The notes: generated by a model from the sequence alone, not told the origin. 64,000 nt of DNA from Rhodoglobus sp. (GCA_025463605.1 JAODAV010000001.1:62001-126000); one strand, 5' to 3'; positions 53,074 through 62,415 are shown, counted from the stretch's first letter. Numbers and translations are program-made.

Positions 53074-54753
53074 CTACAAAGCCGCCGCTTCTTCGACGAC
53101 AGGGGTGTCCTCGGCGTCATCAAGGCGCCTCATGAGGTGAGAAATCATGCTCAGCGCATCGAGACAGTCATCATGGGTGAATGCGCCAGAATCATGAAGC
53201 TTTGCGATTTCCTCATGCGCTAGAGGGTTTCTGAATCCAGCCACGATCCCCATCGAAACGTGTTGCTGGCCGTGCTCAATGTTCCACGCAGTCTTGTCGT
53301 TGAAGTCATTCCCAGCCATGTACTTCTGGAACACGCGAAGCTTGCCTTTATCACCGAACGCCTTCGAAACGACGTTGGACGCTTCCGCCTCTGTAATGGA
53401 TGATCTCTTTGCTACCGAGTTCACGTAGCGCTTTATCGCCTCCTCAACAGCCTTGTAGTAGTCCTGCGCGATGTAGTAGCTGCTGGTGGCGGCCTGTATC
53501 TCTGGGTGGAGATGCCTCCAAACGAATTCAGCGTGGGGTGGCGCGACTTCCTTGACAAGCTTGAGTAGCGCCCCCTGCTGGGAGGACGTGATGTCAATGT
53601 CGTCGGACTCGATTGTGGCGACCAATGCCCGTACTGGCTCTTGCTCTGCAGCCTTTATGGAGGCAACCCACTCATCAGTGTCACCTCCAAGAACCTCTTC
53701 ACTCTGCTTCCTTCGCGCCGCGTTTCGCTTCACCCTCCACTCCTGACCGAGCCTGAGCAGGAGCTTCCGCAGCTGTAGCTGGAGCGCCGCCGTCTCGTCC
53801 GTGTTCCAATCGATTGCACGTCGGTCGGTCGCGATTACATCAGGCTCGAGCCCGTCGAGATAGTCCACATTCAAGTAGCCAGTCAGGTAGGAATAAACGA
53901 AGCTCGACTCCGACGAGCCAAAGTACTCCGGCTCGTTGGCAAGGCGGCCGCTTACGTAGAGGGTGATGCCTCGAAGCCCTTGGCCTAGTGGGCTGGCAGC
54001 CGAGACGATCCGACCGCTTATTGCGTGTTCGCGGCCGTACTCATCCTCGTCTTCGGCACTCCAGCTCTCGGGAAAAGCCCACTCAAACTCCGCGTCCACC
54101 GTGCTGAGCCGCATTTCGGGAGTCACAAGATAAGCGGTCCCGTCCGGCCCCAATACTCGCACCCGAAAGTCCTTGCCCCCGTAGTTAAAGAGCCTTGACA
54201 AGCTCTTCGCGAGCGCCTGGGGGTCGATTGCACTTGTCCGTTTCAAGGCAGTCAGGCGAACAACCGTTCCATGCTGACCCACGGGGGATTGAACAGATCT
54301 CTCGGTGGGGTTGTATTGCCCTTCCGCTGCCATCATGTCGTCGTAAGAAAGTTGGACGACGGTGCTGGTGGTTGATCCGGCCCTTGTCGTTATGAGCTCA
54401 ATCTTCTTGCCGATCCCAAAGAGAGCGAGCTTCCCCAGCCCCTTCTTTCCCGATACGGATCTCCGGCCGCTTTCGGTCAACGATGAGGAACTCGCGATTC
54501 GTCGATTGCGGCCAATGTGTAGGTACTTGTCGGCGACATCCTGCCGCGACATCCCATGACCGTCGTCAGCGATCGAAATTGTGGCACTGGCACCAATAAC
54601 GACGTCGACCTTGTTGGCGTCGGCGTCATATGCATTGGCGACAAGTTCGGCCACTGCGTTCGGGAGATGCGAGTACATCTTTGATCCGAGGTGATCCACA
54701 GTCTGCGGATCAAACGTGAGTACCAGGGGCACGTCATTGACCATTGGAGTCAT
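53074..54753 (-). CDS. MORC/MutL-like GHKL ATPase fused to a TIGR02391/HEPN-like domain
   Basis: A 559-residue protein. The N-terminal GHKL ATPase has AELVANAYDADA (Glu36, Asn40), SIADDGHGM (Asp63, Gly65, Gly67) and SGKKGLGKLALFGIG (lid). A transducer-like region carries VIATDRRAIDWN (about 306-317). After a charged coil (about 335-375), the C-terminal part (about 465-548) resembles TIGR02391/Ymh with FRNPLAHEE, i.e. Arg508-x4-His513, the HEPN ribonuclease motif. MORC-like ATPases are known from restriction-modification loci. ATG 54744 is an alternative start. Composition is AT-richer than the host. Confidence 0.82.
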   Translation of the reverse strand: MTPMVNDVPLVLTFDPQTVDHLGSKMYSHLPNAVAELVANAYDADANKVDVVIGASATISIADDGHGMSRQDVADKYLHIGRNRRIASSSSLTESGRRSVSGKKGLGKLALFGIGKKIELITTRAGSTTSTVVQLSYDDMMAAEGQYNPTERSVQSPVGQHGTVVRLTALKRTSAIDPQALAKSLSRLFNYGGKDFRVRVLGPDGTAYLVTPEMRLSTVDAEFEWAFPESWSAEDEDEYGREHAISGRIVSAASPLGQGLRGITLYVSGRLANEPEYFGSSESSFVYSYLTGYLNVDYLDGLEPDVIATDRRAIDWNTDETAALQLQLRKLLLRLGQEWRVKRNAARRKQSEEVLGGDTDEWVASIKAAEQEPVRALVATIESDDIDITSSQQGALLKLVKEVAPPHAEFVWRHLHPEIQAATSSYYIAQDYYKAVEEAIKRYVNSVAKRSSITEAEASNVVSKAFGDKGKLRVFQKYMAGNDFNDKTAWNIEHGQQHVSMGIVAGFRNPLAHEEIAKLHDSGAFTHDDCLDALSMISHLMRRLDDAEDTPVVEEAAAL

Positions 54754-54917
54754 CTCGATTCAGGACCAGTATTTCGGTGCAGCCTATACCGGCGAAGCCC
54801 TTCCATGAACGATCGTCAATGGGCCTTGTTTTACCGCGCGCGAGCCGCGCTGGCTAGGCGAGCCTCATCGAGAGGCAGTCCTCTCCTTGATGATGTTGGC
54901 GGGGAGAGAATTGAACC

Positions 54918-55322
54918 ATGGACAGTGCGCCGTCGCCCCAGCGCAGCGCGAACATGGCCCGAATTCGGTCGAAGAACACTCAACCCGAATTGTCCCTTCG
55001 CCGCTTCCTGCATGCTCATGGGTACCGATACCGCCTGCATGACTCGAGCCTCCCCGGCAGACCAGACCTGGTGTTTCCTGCTAGACGCAAGGTCGTTCTC
55101 GTGAACGGATGCTTCTGGCACAGCCACACTTGCGCTCGCGGGCAGTCAACGCCGAGTACAAATGTCGGATTCTGGTCCGACAAACGTGGTGCGACAGTCC
55201 GTCGGGATAGGGCGAACTCCGCGAAACTGGTAAGTCTCGGTTGGCAAGTTCACACGATCTGGGAATGCGAGGTGAAAAAAGGCCAATTCACAAGCGTCGT
55301 TGACTTTCTCAATTCCGCATGA
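54918..55322 (+). CDS. vsr: Very short patch repair endonuclease
   Basis: A 134-residue Vsr. It nicks 5' of T:G mismatches arising from 5-methylcytosine deamination. The signature NMARIRSKNTQPE, catalytic Asp50 in LPGRPDLVFP, VLVNGCFWHSHTC (metal and intercalating aromatic residues) and LGWQVHTIWECEVK are intact. Length is normal for the family. It is divergent from the GHKL ATPase gene across 164 bp. GGGGAGAG precedes the start. A Vsr near a C5 methyltransferase is a normal functional pair. Confidence 0.93.
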   Translation: MDSAPSPQRSANMARIRSKNTQPELSLRRFLHAHGYRYRLHDSSLPGRPDLVFPARRKVVLVNGCFWHSHTCARGQSTPSTNVGFWSDKRGATVRRDRANSAKLVSLGWQVHTIWECEVKKGQFTSVVDFLNSA

Positions 55323-55426
55323 GTTGAGGCCGCCGCCCGCATCCCCATGCACACCGATGTCCCGCCAGATAATCTCGCCACTGCATGACGCGCACCGCGC
55401 GTGAGCCCGGGGAAGCGACGAGGTGC

Positions 55427-56560
55427 TCAGCCCGCTGTCGGGTCCCCATGAATTGCAGCGGAATCTGTCTGCGGGACCAAGTACTCAAACGCGATGGCGA
55501 CCAGGCTGCCGCTGTCGATTGACCAAGGGCTGATCGTGCGGAGCTCCCCTCCAGTCGCCACGGGCTTCATCCCAGAATTGTCGAGATGGATCCTCGAGAC
55601 AATCGCAAGCATGTTGTGCGGGTCTTCTCGGTGATGAAGGGCGACCTCGTTCCGGGTGAGTATCACCTGGTCCCCCACGCCAACCGTCCCCTTCACCTCG
55701 ACGAAAAGATGATTGGTCGCACGTACGGCATCAAGGTCGTATGACTCGGTCGCGCCGACATCGGTCACGACGTAGCCCTCGGACTCAAGATAAGCAGACG
55801 TAACCTCCACGGCCCTCATTTCAATGGCTCGGCGCTCCGAGCCGAGCAATCGAAACTTCCCACCCCTCCGTGGTCGACCCGCGGCAATGTTCACCATCAT
55901 CTCCGCGTCGATGATCTCGGGGGCAGGATCGCCAGGGAGGATCAGCGCATTGTCGACATATTCGTAAAGCAATGTGAGCAAGTTCGCCATATAGCGAAAG
56001 TCGCCGATGAGAACGTCCTCCGCAGGCAAGGCGCCGATGTCGTACTCGATCGCGTAGATGTTGCCGAGCTCGTACCCCCGTGCGAGTGAACTTCGTCGCG
56101 TCGGAAGGCTGATCGACGAGAGGAGGTCGGATCTCTCCGCTAGATCGTCGCCCAGCTCGTTCTGAGCCCACTTTGACCGGTCGACGATTTCATCGTCGGG
56201 CCGACGGTGTAGGTCCCCCTTTGACCAGGTATTCGTGCCCTGATTGACGGAAAGATAGACCCGGTCTCCGAACGCATCGAACAAGTAGACCAAGTACCAG
56301 CCGTCGGTCGCTTGGGGGGAACGAGCACGAGAGAAGAGGCGAATCCATGGGACCTCGCTTTTCTGCCCAGTGCCGTCGCGCCCCTCGACCGCAAGATCTT
56401 GAAGATCCTCTGGTAAGGACAAGACCATGTCGGCGACGAGATCGCGAAGTTGCGCTGGGATGGCCTGACGAATGAGCAGGCCGCGGGTTTGCATCGCTGC
56501 GATGTTGCTCGCTGAGTAGGACGCTTGAGACCTGAGTATCTCTTCGATCTCAGTTCGCAT
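55427..56560 (-). CDS. McrB-N-terminal-like (DUF3578) plus DUF3883 nuclease-like protein
   Basis: A 377-residue two-domain protein. Residues about 20-210 match the MrcB N-terminal DNA-reading domain: VPWIRLFSRA, then GWYLVYLFDAFGDRVYLSVNQGTNTW. Residues about 240-340 match DUF3883: EVTSAYLESEGYVVTDVGATESYDLDAVR and LFVEVKGTVG, with Asp275/Asp277 and Glu288-x-Lys290 forming a PD-(D/E)xK-like site. McrB-type domains can recognise modified cytosine. I infer a restriction effector of the island. It has no GTPase domain. It converges on the vsr gene. Confidence 0.82.
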   Translation of the reverse strand: MRTEIEEILRSQASYSASNIAAMQTRGLLIRQAIPAQLRDLVADMVLSLPEDLQDLAVEGRDGTGQKSEVPWIRLFSRARSPQATDGWYLVYLFDAFGDRVYLSVNQGTNTWSKGDLHRRPDDEIVDRSKWAQNELGDDLAERSDLLSSISLPTRRSSLARGYELGNIYAIEYDIGALPAEDVLIGDFRYMANLLTLLYEYVDNALILPGDPAPEIIDAEMMVNIAAGRPRRGGKFRLLGSERRAIEMRAVEVTSAYLESEGYVVTDVGATESYDLDAVRATNHLFVEVKGTVGVGDQVILTRNEVALHHREDPHNMLAIVSRIHLDNSGMKPVATGGELRTISPWSIDSGSLVAIAFEYLVPQTDSAAIHGDPTAG

Positions 56561-56725
56561 AGGCGAAGCGTACCGCCGGACTTCGTCTCACCGTATCTAG
56601 GCGGTAGAAGTGCCCTCGGGAGTCACACCGCCATCCGGGGTAACCAGCGGCCGCGCCATCCTGACCACACAACAACCCACGCTGAGACGACTCCGAGCGC
56701 ACACCCGATCTGACACCATTGCAAC

Positions 56726-56988
56726 GTGGACCCAGCCGCGAACTACCTCAACGCCGAGCTCAAGCGCCGCGACCACGGTGGGCGAAGGCCCGGCGTTACC
56801 GCCTGACGGCCCTCGGCGCCATGTTCACCGGCGACCTTCCCGCAACGCACGACCTCGTCGTGTACCGCCGGGATCCGTGGGCGGAGCTCATCCGCACGCC
56901 GACCGATCTGGGGTCGCCCGAGTTCCTGCTCGAGCACGTGCTCGACGACCTGGAGACCAAGACCGTGACCGAGTTTCTTAACGAATAG
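56726..56988 (+). pseudogene. Frameshifted small gene, unknown function
   Basis: A GTG at 56726 opens VDPAANYLNAELKRRDHGG with strong GC3 bias, then hits a stop. From about 56780 the bias moves to a different frame, reading AKARRYRLTALGAMFTGDLP through DDLETKTVTEFLNE and stopping at 56988. A one-base deletion near 56778-56786 would explain this. An intact product would be about 87 residues. The family is not recognised. A sequencing error cannot be excluded. Confidence 0.6.
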
Positions 56989-57147
56989 CGAATTCCGCAG
57001 GCCTGACCGCCGAATACTCTTGACTCCCCCACGCCCGCGTGCGAGGGTTGACGGCTGCCCGTCGCCGTGCTGCTGCGAATGTCATCCGGTGCGACAACAA
57101 TGGACGTGGACGCGCGATCCGCGAGAACCCAAAATCCTGGAGATCTG

Positions 57148-58881
57148 ATGCTCGGCAAACTCCTCATGCGCTATTTGAGGCCCTACCGTTGGTTGCTCGC
57201 CGCCGTGCTGGCCTTCCAATTCGCGTCGGCGATGGCGAGCCTCTACCTCCCCAGTCTCAACGCCGACATCATCAACAACGGCGTCGCGACCGGCGACACC
57301 GACTACATCTGGTCGACCGGCATGTTCATGCTCGCGATCTCGCTGGGGCAGATCACCACCTCGATCATCGCGACCTACTTCGCGGCGAAGGCGGCCATGA
57401 AGGCCGGCCGCGACATCCGCAACAGCGTGTTCGAGCGAGTGAGTTCGTTCTCCGAACGTGAGGTGTCGACGTTCGGTCCCGGTTCACTCATCACCCGCAA
57501 CACCAACGACGTGACCCAGGTGCAGATGCTCGCCATGGTCGGCGCGACGATGCTCGTGAGTGCACCGCTGCTCGCGATCGGCGGCGTCATCATGGCGCTG
57601 CGACAGGATGTCGGGCTCAGCTGGCTGATCGCCGTCTCGGTGCCGGCGCTGCTCATCCTTGCCGGCCTCATCATCGGTCGCATGGTGCCGCTGTTCCGCA
57701 GCTACCAGAAGAAACTGGATGCCGTGAACCGCGTCATGCGCGAACAGCTCACCGGAATCCGCGTGGTGCGCGCCTTCGTGCGCGAGCCGATCGAGAGCGA
57801 GCGCTTCCGTGCGGCGAACACCGACATCATGGTCGTCGGCCGCAAGGTCGGCTCGCTGTTCGTGCTGCTCTTCCCGCTCGTCATGCTCGTGCTGAACGTC
57901 ACCGTGGTCGGCGTCATCTGGTTCGGCGGCATCGAGGTCGATGCCGGCAACGTCGAGATCGGCACGCTGTTCGCCTTCATGCAGTACGTCATGCAGATCC
58001 TCATGGGAGTGCTCATGGCGAGCTTCATGACGATCATGATTCCGCGTGCCGCTGTGTCGGCCGACCGCATCGCCGAGGTGCTCGCGAGCGACACCAGCCT
58101 GGCCCGCCCAGAGAATGCGGTCACCGACTTCCCGACGCCCGGCACAGTCGAGTTCCGTGACGCTTCCTTCACTTACCCCGGCGCCGCGCATGCCGTGCTC
58201 GAGGGCATCAGTTTCAGCGCGCAGCCCGGCGAGACCGTTGCGATCGTCGGATCGACCGGCGGGGGCAAAACGACCCTCGTCTCGCTCATCCCCCGCCTCT
58301 TCGACGTGACCGGCGGTTCGGTGCTCGTCGGCGGGGTCGACGTGCGGGAGGCCGACCTCGATCGACTGTGGAACAGCATCGGCCTCGTGCCCCAGCGGCC
58401 TTTCCTGTTCAGCGGCACCGTGGCATCCAACCTCCGCTTCGGCCGCGAGAACGCCACCGACGACGAGTTGTGGAGGGCCCTCGAGATCGCACAGGGCCGC
58501 GACTTCGTCGAAGAGATGGAGGGCAGGCTCGACGCCCGCATCTCGCAGGGCGGCACCAACGTCTCGGGCGGTCAGCGCCAGCGGCTCGCTATCGCGCGGG
58601 CGATCGTGCACAACCCCGACATCCTCGTCTTCGACGACTCGTTCTCTGCCCTCGATCTCACAACCGATGCTCGACTGCGGCAAGCGCTGTGGCGGGAGTT
58701 GCCGCAGGTGACCAAGATCGTCGTGGCTCAGCGCGTCTCGACTATCACCGACGCCGATCGCATCGTCGTGCTCGAAGACGGCGGCATGGTCGGCATCGGA
58801 ACGCACGACGAACTGCTCGAGTCGAGCGAGACCTACCGCGAGATCGTCCAATCACAACTCGGAGTGGAGGCCAGCGCATGA
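57148..58881 (+). CDS. Heterodimeric ABC exporter, subunit with degenerate site
   Basis: A 577-residue half-transporter: six helices (about 10-300), then a nucleotide-binding domain with Walker A GSTGGGKTT, signature NVSGGQRQRLAIARA and Walker B ILVFDDSFSALD. The catalytic Glu after Walker B is Asp, and the H-loop reads VAQRVST with Gln for His. This is the degenerate-site subunit pattern of heterodimeric exporters such as TM287/288. The ATG at 57148 has GGAG upstream. The gene overlaps the second subunit gene by 4 bp. Confidence 0.93.
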   Translation: MLGKLLMRYLRPYRWLLAAVLAFQFASAMASLYLPSLNADIINNGVATGDTDYIWSTGMFMLAISLGQITTSIIATYFAAKAAMKAGRDIRNSVFERVSSFSEREVSTFGPGSLITRNTNDVTQVQMLAMVGATMLVSAPLLAIGGVIMALRQDVGLSWLIAVSVPALLILAGLIIGRMVPLFRSYQKKLDAVNRVMREQLTGIRVVRAFVREPIESERFRAANTDIMVVGRKVGSLFVLLFPLVMLVLNVTVVGVIWFGGIEVDAGNVEIGTLFAFMQYVMQILMGVLMASFMTIMIPRAAVSADRIAEVLASDTSLARPENAVTDFPTPGTVEFRDASFTYPGAAHAVLEGISFSAQPGETVAIVGSTGGGKTTLVSLIPRLFDVTGGSVLVGGVDVREADLDRLWNSIGLVPQRPFLFSGTVASNLRFGRENATDDELWRALEIAQGRDFVEEMEGRLDARISQGGTNVSGGQRQRLAIARAIVHNPDILVFDDSFSALDLTTDARLRQALWRELPQVTKIVVAQRVSTITDADRIVVLEDGGMVGIGTHDELLESSETYREIVQSQLGVEASA

Positions 58882-60908
58882 CCACCCCGACACCGCTCTC
58901 CGAAGAGGAGCAGCTGGAACTCGAGCTCGCCGAGCAGGCGCGCATCGCATCCGACACCTGGGACAGCGTCGCGCCCGGCAAGGCGGCGGACTTCGGCAAG
59001 ACCTTCCGCCGACTCATCGGCCTGTTGAAACCCCACGCGTTCGCGTTCGCACTCGTCTCTCTGCTCGGCGCCCTGGGCGTCGTGCTCACCGTCATCGCGC
59101 CGAAGGTGCTCGGCGAGGCGACGAACATCATCTTCGAGGGTTTCATCTCGGCGCAGTTGCCCCCCGGAGTCACCCAGGCGCAGGCGGTCGAGCAACTGCG
59201 CGCGGCCGGTCAGGCCGACCTCGCGAACATGGTCTCAGCCATGCAGATCACCCCGGGCGAGGGCGTCGACTTCGTGCGCCTCAGTCAGGTGCTCATGTTC
59301 GTGCTCGGGCTCTACATCGTGGCATCCGTTCTCAGCTGGCTGCAGGGCTACGTCATCAACGTCATCATGGTGCGCACCATGTGGCGCCTCCGCGAGGCGG
59401 TCGAGGCGAAGATCAATCGCATGCCGCTGGCGTACTTCGACAAGGTGCAGCGGGGCGAACTGCTCAGTCGCGTGACGAATGACATCGACAACATCACCCA
59501 GACGATGCAGCAGTCCCTCTCGGGAGCGCTGACCGCGGTGCTCACGGTGGTTGGCGTGCTCATCATGATGTTCTCGATCTCATGGCAGCTGGCTCTAGTG
59601 GCGCTCGTGAGCCTGCCGCTCATGGGCGTCATCTTCGGTGTCATCGGCCCGAAGTCGCAGAAGGCGTTCGGAATCCAGTGGCGCAAGATGGGCCGCCTCA
59701 ACGCGCGCGTCGAAGAGTCGTTCTCGGGGCACGCCCTCGTCAAGGTCTTCGGCCGCGAGCAGGACTCACGCGAGAAGTTCCAGGCCGAGAACGAGGAGCT
59801 GTACCGGGCTTCCTTCAAGGCGCAGTTCCTGTCCGGCATGATCATGCCCGGCATGATGTTCATCGGAAACCTCAGCTACGTGGGCATCGCCGTGCTCGGA
59901 GGCCTCATGGTCGCGAGCGGGCAGTTGCGCCTCGGCGACGTTCAGGCGTTCATCCAGTACTCGCAGCAGTTCACCCAGCCCCTGTCGGAGCTCGGTGGAA
60001 TGGCCGCGGTCGTGCAGTCCGGCACCGCCTCGGCGGAGCGAGTCTTCGAGATGCTCGATGCCGACGAGCAGGAGCCCGACACCGCTGATGCTCCCGAGGC
60101 GGTCGACGGCGACGGCACGATCGTGTTCGAGAACGTGGCGTTCTCCTACACGCCGGAACGTCCGCTCATCCGGGATCTGTCATTCAGTGTGAAGCCGGGC
60201 CAGACGGTCGCGATCGTCGGCCCCACGGGAGCCGGCAAGACCACCCTCGTCAACCTCGTCATGCGGTTCTATGAGTTGAACGGCGGGCGCATCCTGCTCG
60301 ACGGTCAGGACATCGCTGACCTCCGCCGCCACGACGTGCGCGCTCGAACGGGCATGGTGCTGCAGGACCCGTGGCTCTTCGCCGGGAGCATCCGTGAGAA
60401 CATCCGCTACGGGCGCCAGGATGCCACGGACGCCGAGGTGCTCGATGCAGCCAAGGCCACCTACGTCGACCGCTTCGTGCACTCCTTGCCCGACGGCTAC
60501 GACACTGTGCTCGATGAGGACGCCTCCAACGTGTCGGCCGGTGAGAAACAACTCATCACCATCGCCCGGGCATTCGTCGCACGGCCCTCGGTGCTCATCC
60601 TCGACGAGGCGACATCATCGGTCGATACCCGCACCGAGTTGCTGCTGCAGCACGCCATGGCGGCGCTTCGCGAAGGGCGCACCTCGTTCGTCATCGCGCA
60701 CCGGCTCTCGACCATCCGTGACGCCGACCTGATCCTGGTGATGGAGCACGGTGACATCGTCGAGCAGGGCACCCACGCGGAGCTCATCAAGCGCGGCGAG
60801 GCGTACTCGCGCTTGTACAACTCGCAGTTCGAGCAGGCGGCCACCACCGACTTCGAGTCCGAACGGCCGCGCGACGAGGCCGGCGAGGAGGAGATGGCGA
60901 GGGTGTAG
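58878..60908 (+). CDS. Heterodimeric ABC exporter, catalytic-site subunit
   Basis: A 676-residue half-transporter with an acidic N-terminal extension (SEEEQLELELAEQ), six helices with a long first extracytoplasmic loop (about 90-135), and a nucleotide-binding domain with Walker A GPTGAGKTT, signature NVSAGEKQLITIARA, Walker B VLILDEATSSVD and H-loop IAHRLST, all intact. Together with the previous gene product it should form a multidrug or lipid exporter. The C-terminal tail is acidic. Confidence 0.94.
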   Translation: MTTPTPLSEEEQLELELAEQARIASDTWDSVAPGKAADFGKTFRRLIGLLKPHAFAFALVSLLGALGVVLTVIAPKVLGEATNIIFEGFISAQLPPGVTQAQAVEQLRAAGQADLANMVSAMQITPGEGVDFVRLSQVLMFVLGLYIVASVLSWLQGYVINVIMVRTMWRLREAVEAKINRMPLAYFDKVQRGELLSRVTNDIDNITQTMQQSLSGALTAVLTVVGVLIMMFSISWQLALVALVSLPLMGVIFGVIGPKSQKAFGIQWRKMGRLNARVEESFSGHALVKVFGREQDSREKFQAENEELYRASFKAQFLSGMIMPGMMFIGNLSYVGIAVLGGLMVASGQLRLGDVQAFIQYSQQFTQPLSELGGMAAVVQSGTASAERVFEMLDADEQEPDTADAPEAVDGDGTIVFENVAFSYTPERPLIRDLSFSVKPGQTVAIVGPTGAGKTTLVNLVMRFYELNGGRILLDGQDIADLRRHDVRARTGMVLQDPWLFAGSIRENIRYGRQDATDAEVLDAAKATYVDRFVHSLPDGYDTVLDEDASNVSAGEKQLITIARAFVARPSVLILDEATSSVDTRTELLLQHAMAALREGRTSFVIAHRLSTIRDADLILVMEHGDIVEQGTHAELIKRGEAYSRLYNSQFEQAATTDFESERPRDEAGEEEMARV

Positions 60909-60930
60909 CTCGGCGCCGATCGTGCCGACG

Positions 60931-62361
60931 CTATGCCGGCAGGCCGTCGGGCGCAACGTGCTCCCGAGCCACCGGCGTGCGTGGCATCGCGAACGCCGCG
61001 CCCACCGTCGCGACGGCGACGATGAGCACAGCGATGAACACCGCGGCGGACCCGGCCGTGATCACGGATGGCGCCAACCCCGCGGCATCCCCTGATCCGA
61101 AGATCGAGTTTGCGATCGCGCCGAAAATCGCCACGCCAACCGCGCTGCCTATCGAGCGCGCGAACATGTTAGTGCCTGTCACGACGCCACGTTCGTTCCA
61201 CGGAACGCTCGACTGGGCGGCGATGAGGGAGGGCACCGCCACGAGGCCCATGCCCACACCGACGACGAAGCAACTCGCCGCGACGACGGCCACCGAAGGC
61301 ATCGAGGCGAAGATCGTGAGCGTGAGCACGCCCACGAGCACGACCGCGATGCCGATGAGCGACGTGTTCTTGAAGCCGAGACGCAAGTAGAACCGCCCGG
61401 AGAAAGTCGCGGAGATCGGCCAGCCGATCGTGAGCGCTGCGAGCGCGAGACCTCCGACAAGAGGCGGAACGGCGAGAGATCCCTCCAGGTAGGTGGGTAC
61501 GTACGACGTGAGTCCGATGAGAATTGCGCCGACTCCGAGCCCGATGAGCGTCGTCGTGAGCAGCAGTCTTCGGGAGAACACCCACAGCGGCAGTATCGGT
61601 TCGGATGCCCGTCGCTCCGCCGCCACGAACGCGACGAGCAGCGCGCCGCCGAGCCCGAACGCGCCGATGCTCTGCCAGGAGTCCCAGGCCCAGGCCTGTC
61701 CACCCGAGAGCACGGCGAGGATTAGGAGCGTCATGGAGACGGTGAGCAGCACCGCTCCGAGGTAATCGACCTTGTGCTGACGGTGCTCGATGGTCTCGTG
61801 GAAGTGGCGGATGAGCATCCAGCCGGCAATGATGCACAGCGGGATGTTGATGAAGAAGACGCCGCGCCAGATTCCCAGCTGCGAGAACAGTCCGCCCAGA
61901 GTCGGGCCGACCACCGAGGAGACTCCCCACACGCTCGCGAGGTAGCCCTGCGTGCGGGCGCGCTCCGCAATGGTGTAGATGTCTCCGACGATCGTGATCG
62001 ACATGGGCTGCACGGCACCGGCGCCGAGACCCTGCACGGCACGGAAGGCGATGAGGGCCGGCATGCTCCAGGCGAAGCCGCACAGGATGGAGCCGAGCAG
62101 AAACAGGCCGATGCCGACGAGGATGATGGGCTTGCGCCCGATGACATCCGAGAGCTTGGCGTAGATCGGCACAGTCACCGCTTGGGCGAGCAGATACACC
62201 GAGAACAACCAGGGGAACAGGGCGAAGTCGCCCAGATCCTTCACGATCGTGGGAATCGCGGTCGCGAGCACGGTGGCGTCGATCGCCACGAGCCCCGTGG
62301 TCACCATGAGGGAGATGAGGATGGGGCCGCGTTCGGAGCGGAAGCCGACGTCGGAAGTCAC
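60931..62361 (-). CDS. MFS drug exporter (DHA2/EmrB-QacA-like)
   Basis: A 476-residue major facilitator with about 14 hydrophobic segments. Motif A appears as YAKLSDVIGRKPII, motif C as SSVVGPTLGGLF, and the first-helix VAIDATVLATAIPTI is typical of the DHA2 drug:proton antiporters. GTG start. It is convergent with the ABC exporter operon (22 bp between stops) and divergent from an IclR gene, which may regulate it. Confidence 0.92.
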   Translation of the reverse strand: MTSDVGFRSERGPILISLMVTTGLVAIDATVLATAIPTIVKDLGDFALFPWLFSVYLLAQAVTVPIYAKLSDVIGRKPIILVGIGLFLLGSILCGFAWSMPALIAFRAVQGLGAGAVQPMSITIVGDIYTIAERARTQGYLASVWGVSSVVGPTLGGLFSQLGIWRGVFFINIPLCIIAGWMLIRHFHETIEHRQHKVDYLGAVLLTVSMTLLILAVLSGGQAWAWDSWQSIGAFGLGGALLVAFVAAERRASEPILPLWVFSRRLLLTTTLIGLGVGAILIGLTSYVPTYLEGSLAVPPLVGGLALAALTIGWPISATFSGRFYLRLGFKNTSLIGIAVVLVGVLTLTIFASMPSVAVVAASCFVVGVGMGLVAVPSLIAAQSSVPWNERGVVTGTNMFARSIGSAVGVAIFGAIANSIFGSGDAAGLAPSVITAGSAAVFIAVLIVAVATVGAAFAMPRTPVAREHVAPDGLPA

Positions 62362-62400
62362 TATGGGGACAAGTCTCCCCGTTGGCTCGACATTCCTCGA

Positions 62401-62415
62401 ACCTGATATTCAGGT
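62401..62415. promoter_or_regulatory. Palindromic operator candidate between MFS and IclR genes
   Basis: ACCTGA-TAT-TCAGGT is a perfect 6-bp inverted repeat in the 146-bp divergent intergenic region, 40 bp upstream of the MFS GTG. Symmetry and position fit an IclR-type or other dimeric repressor site. Confidence 0.5.
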
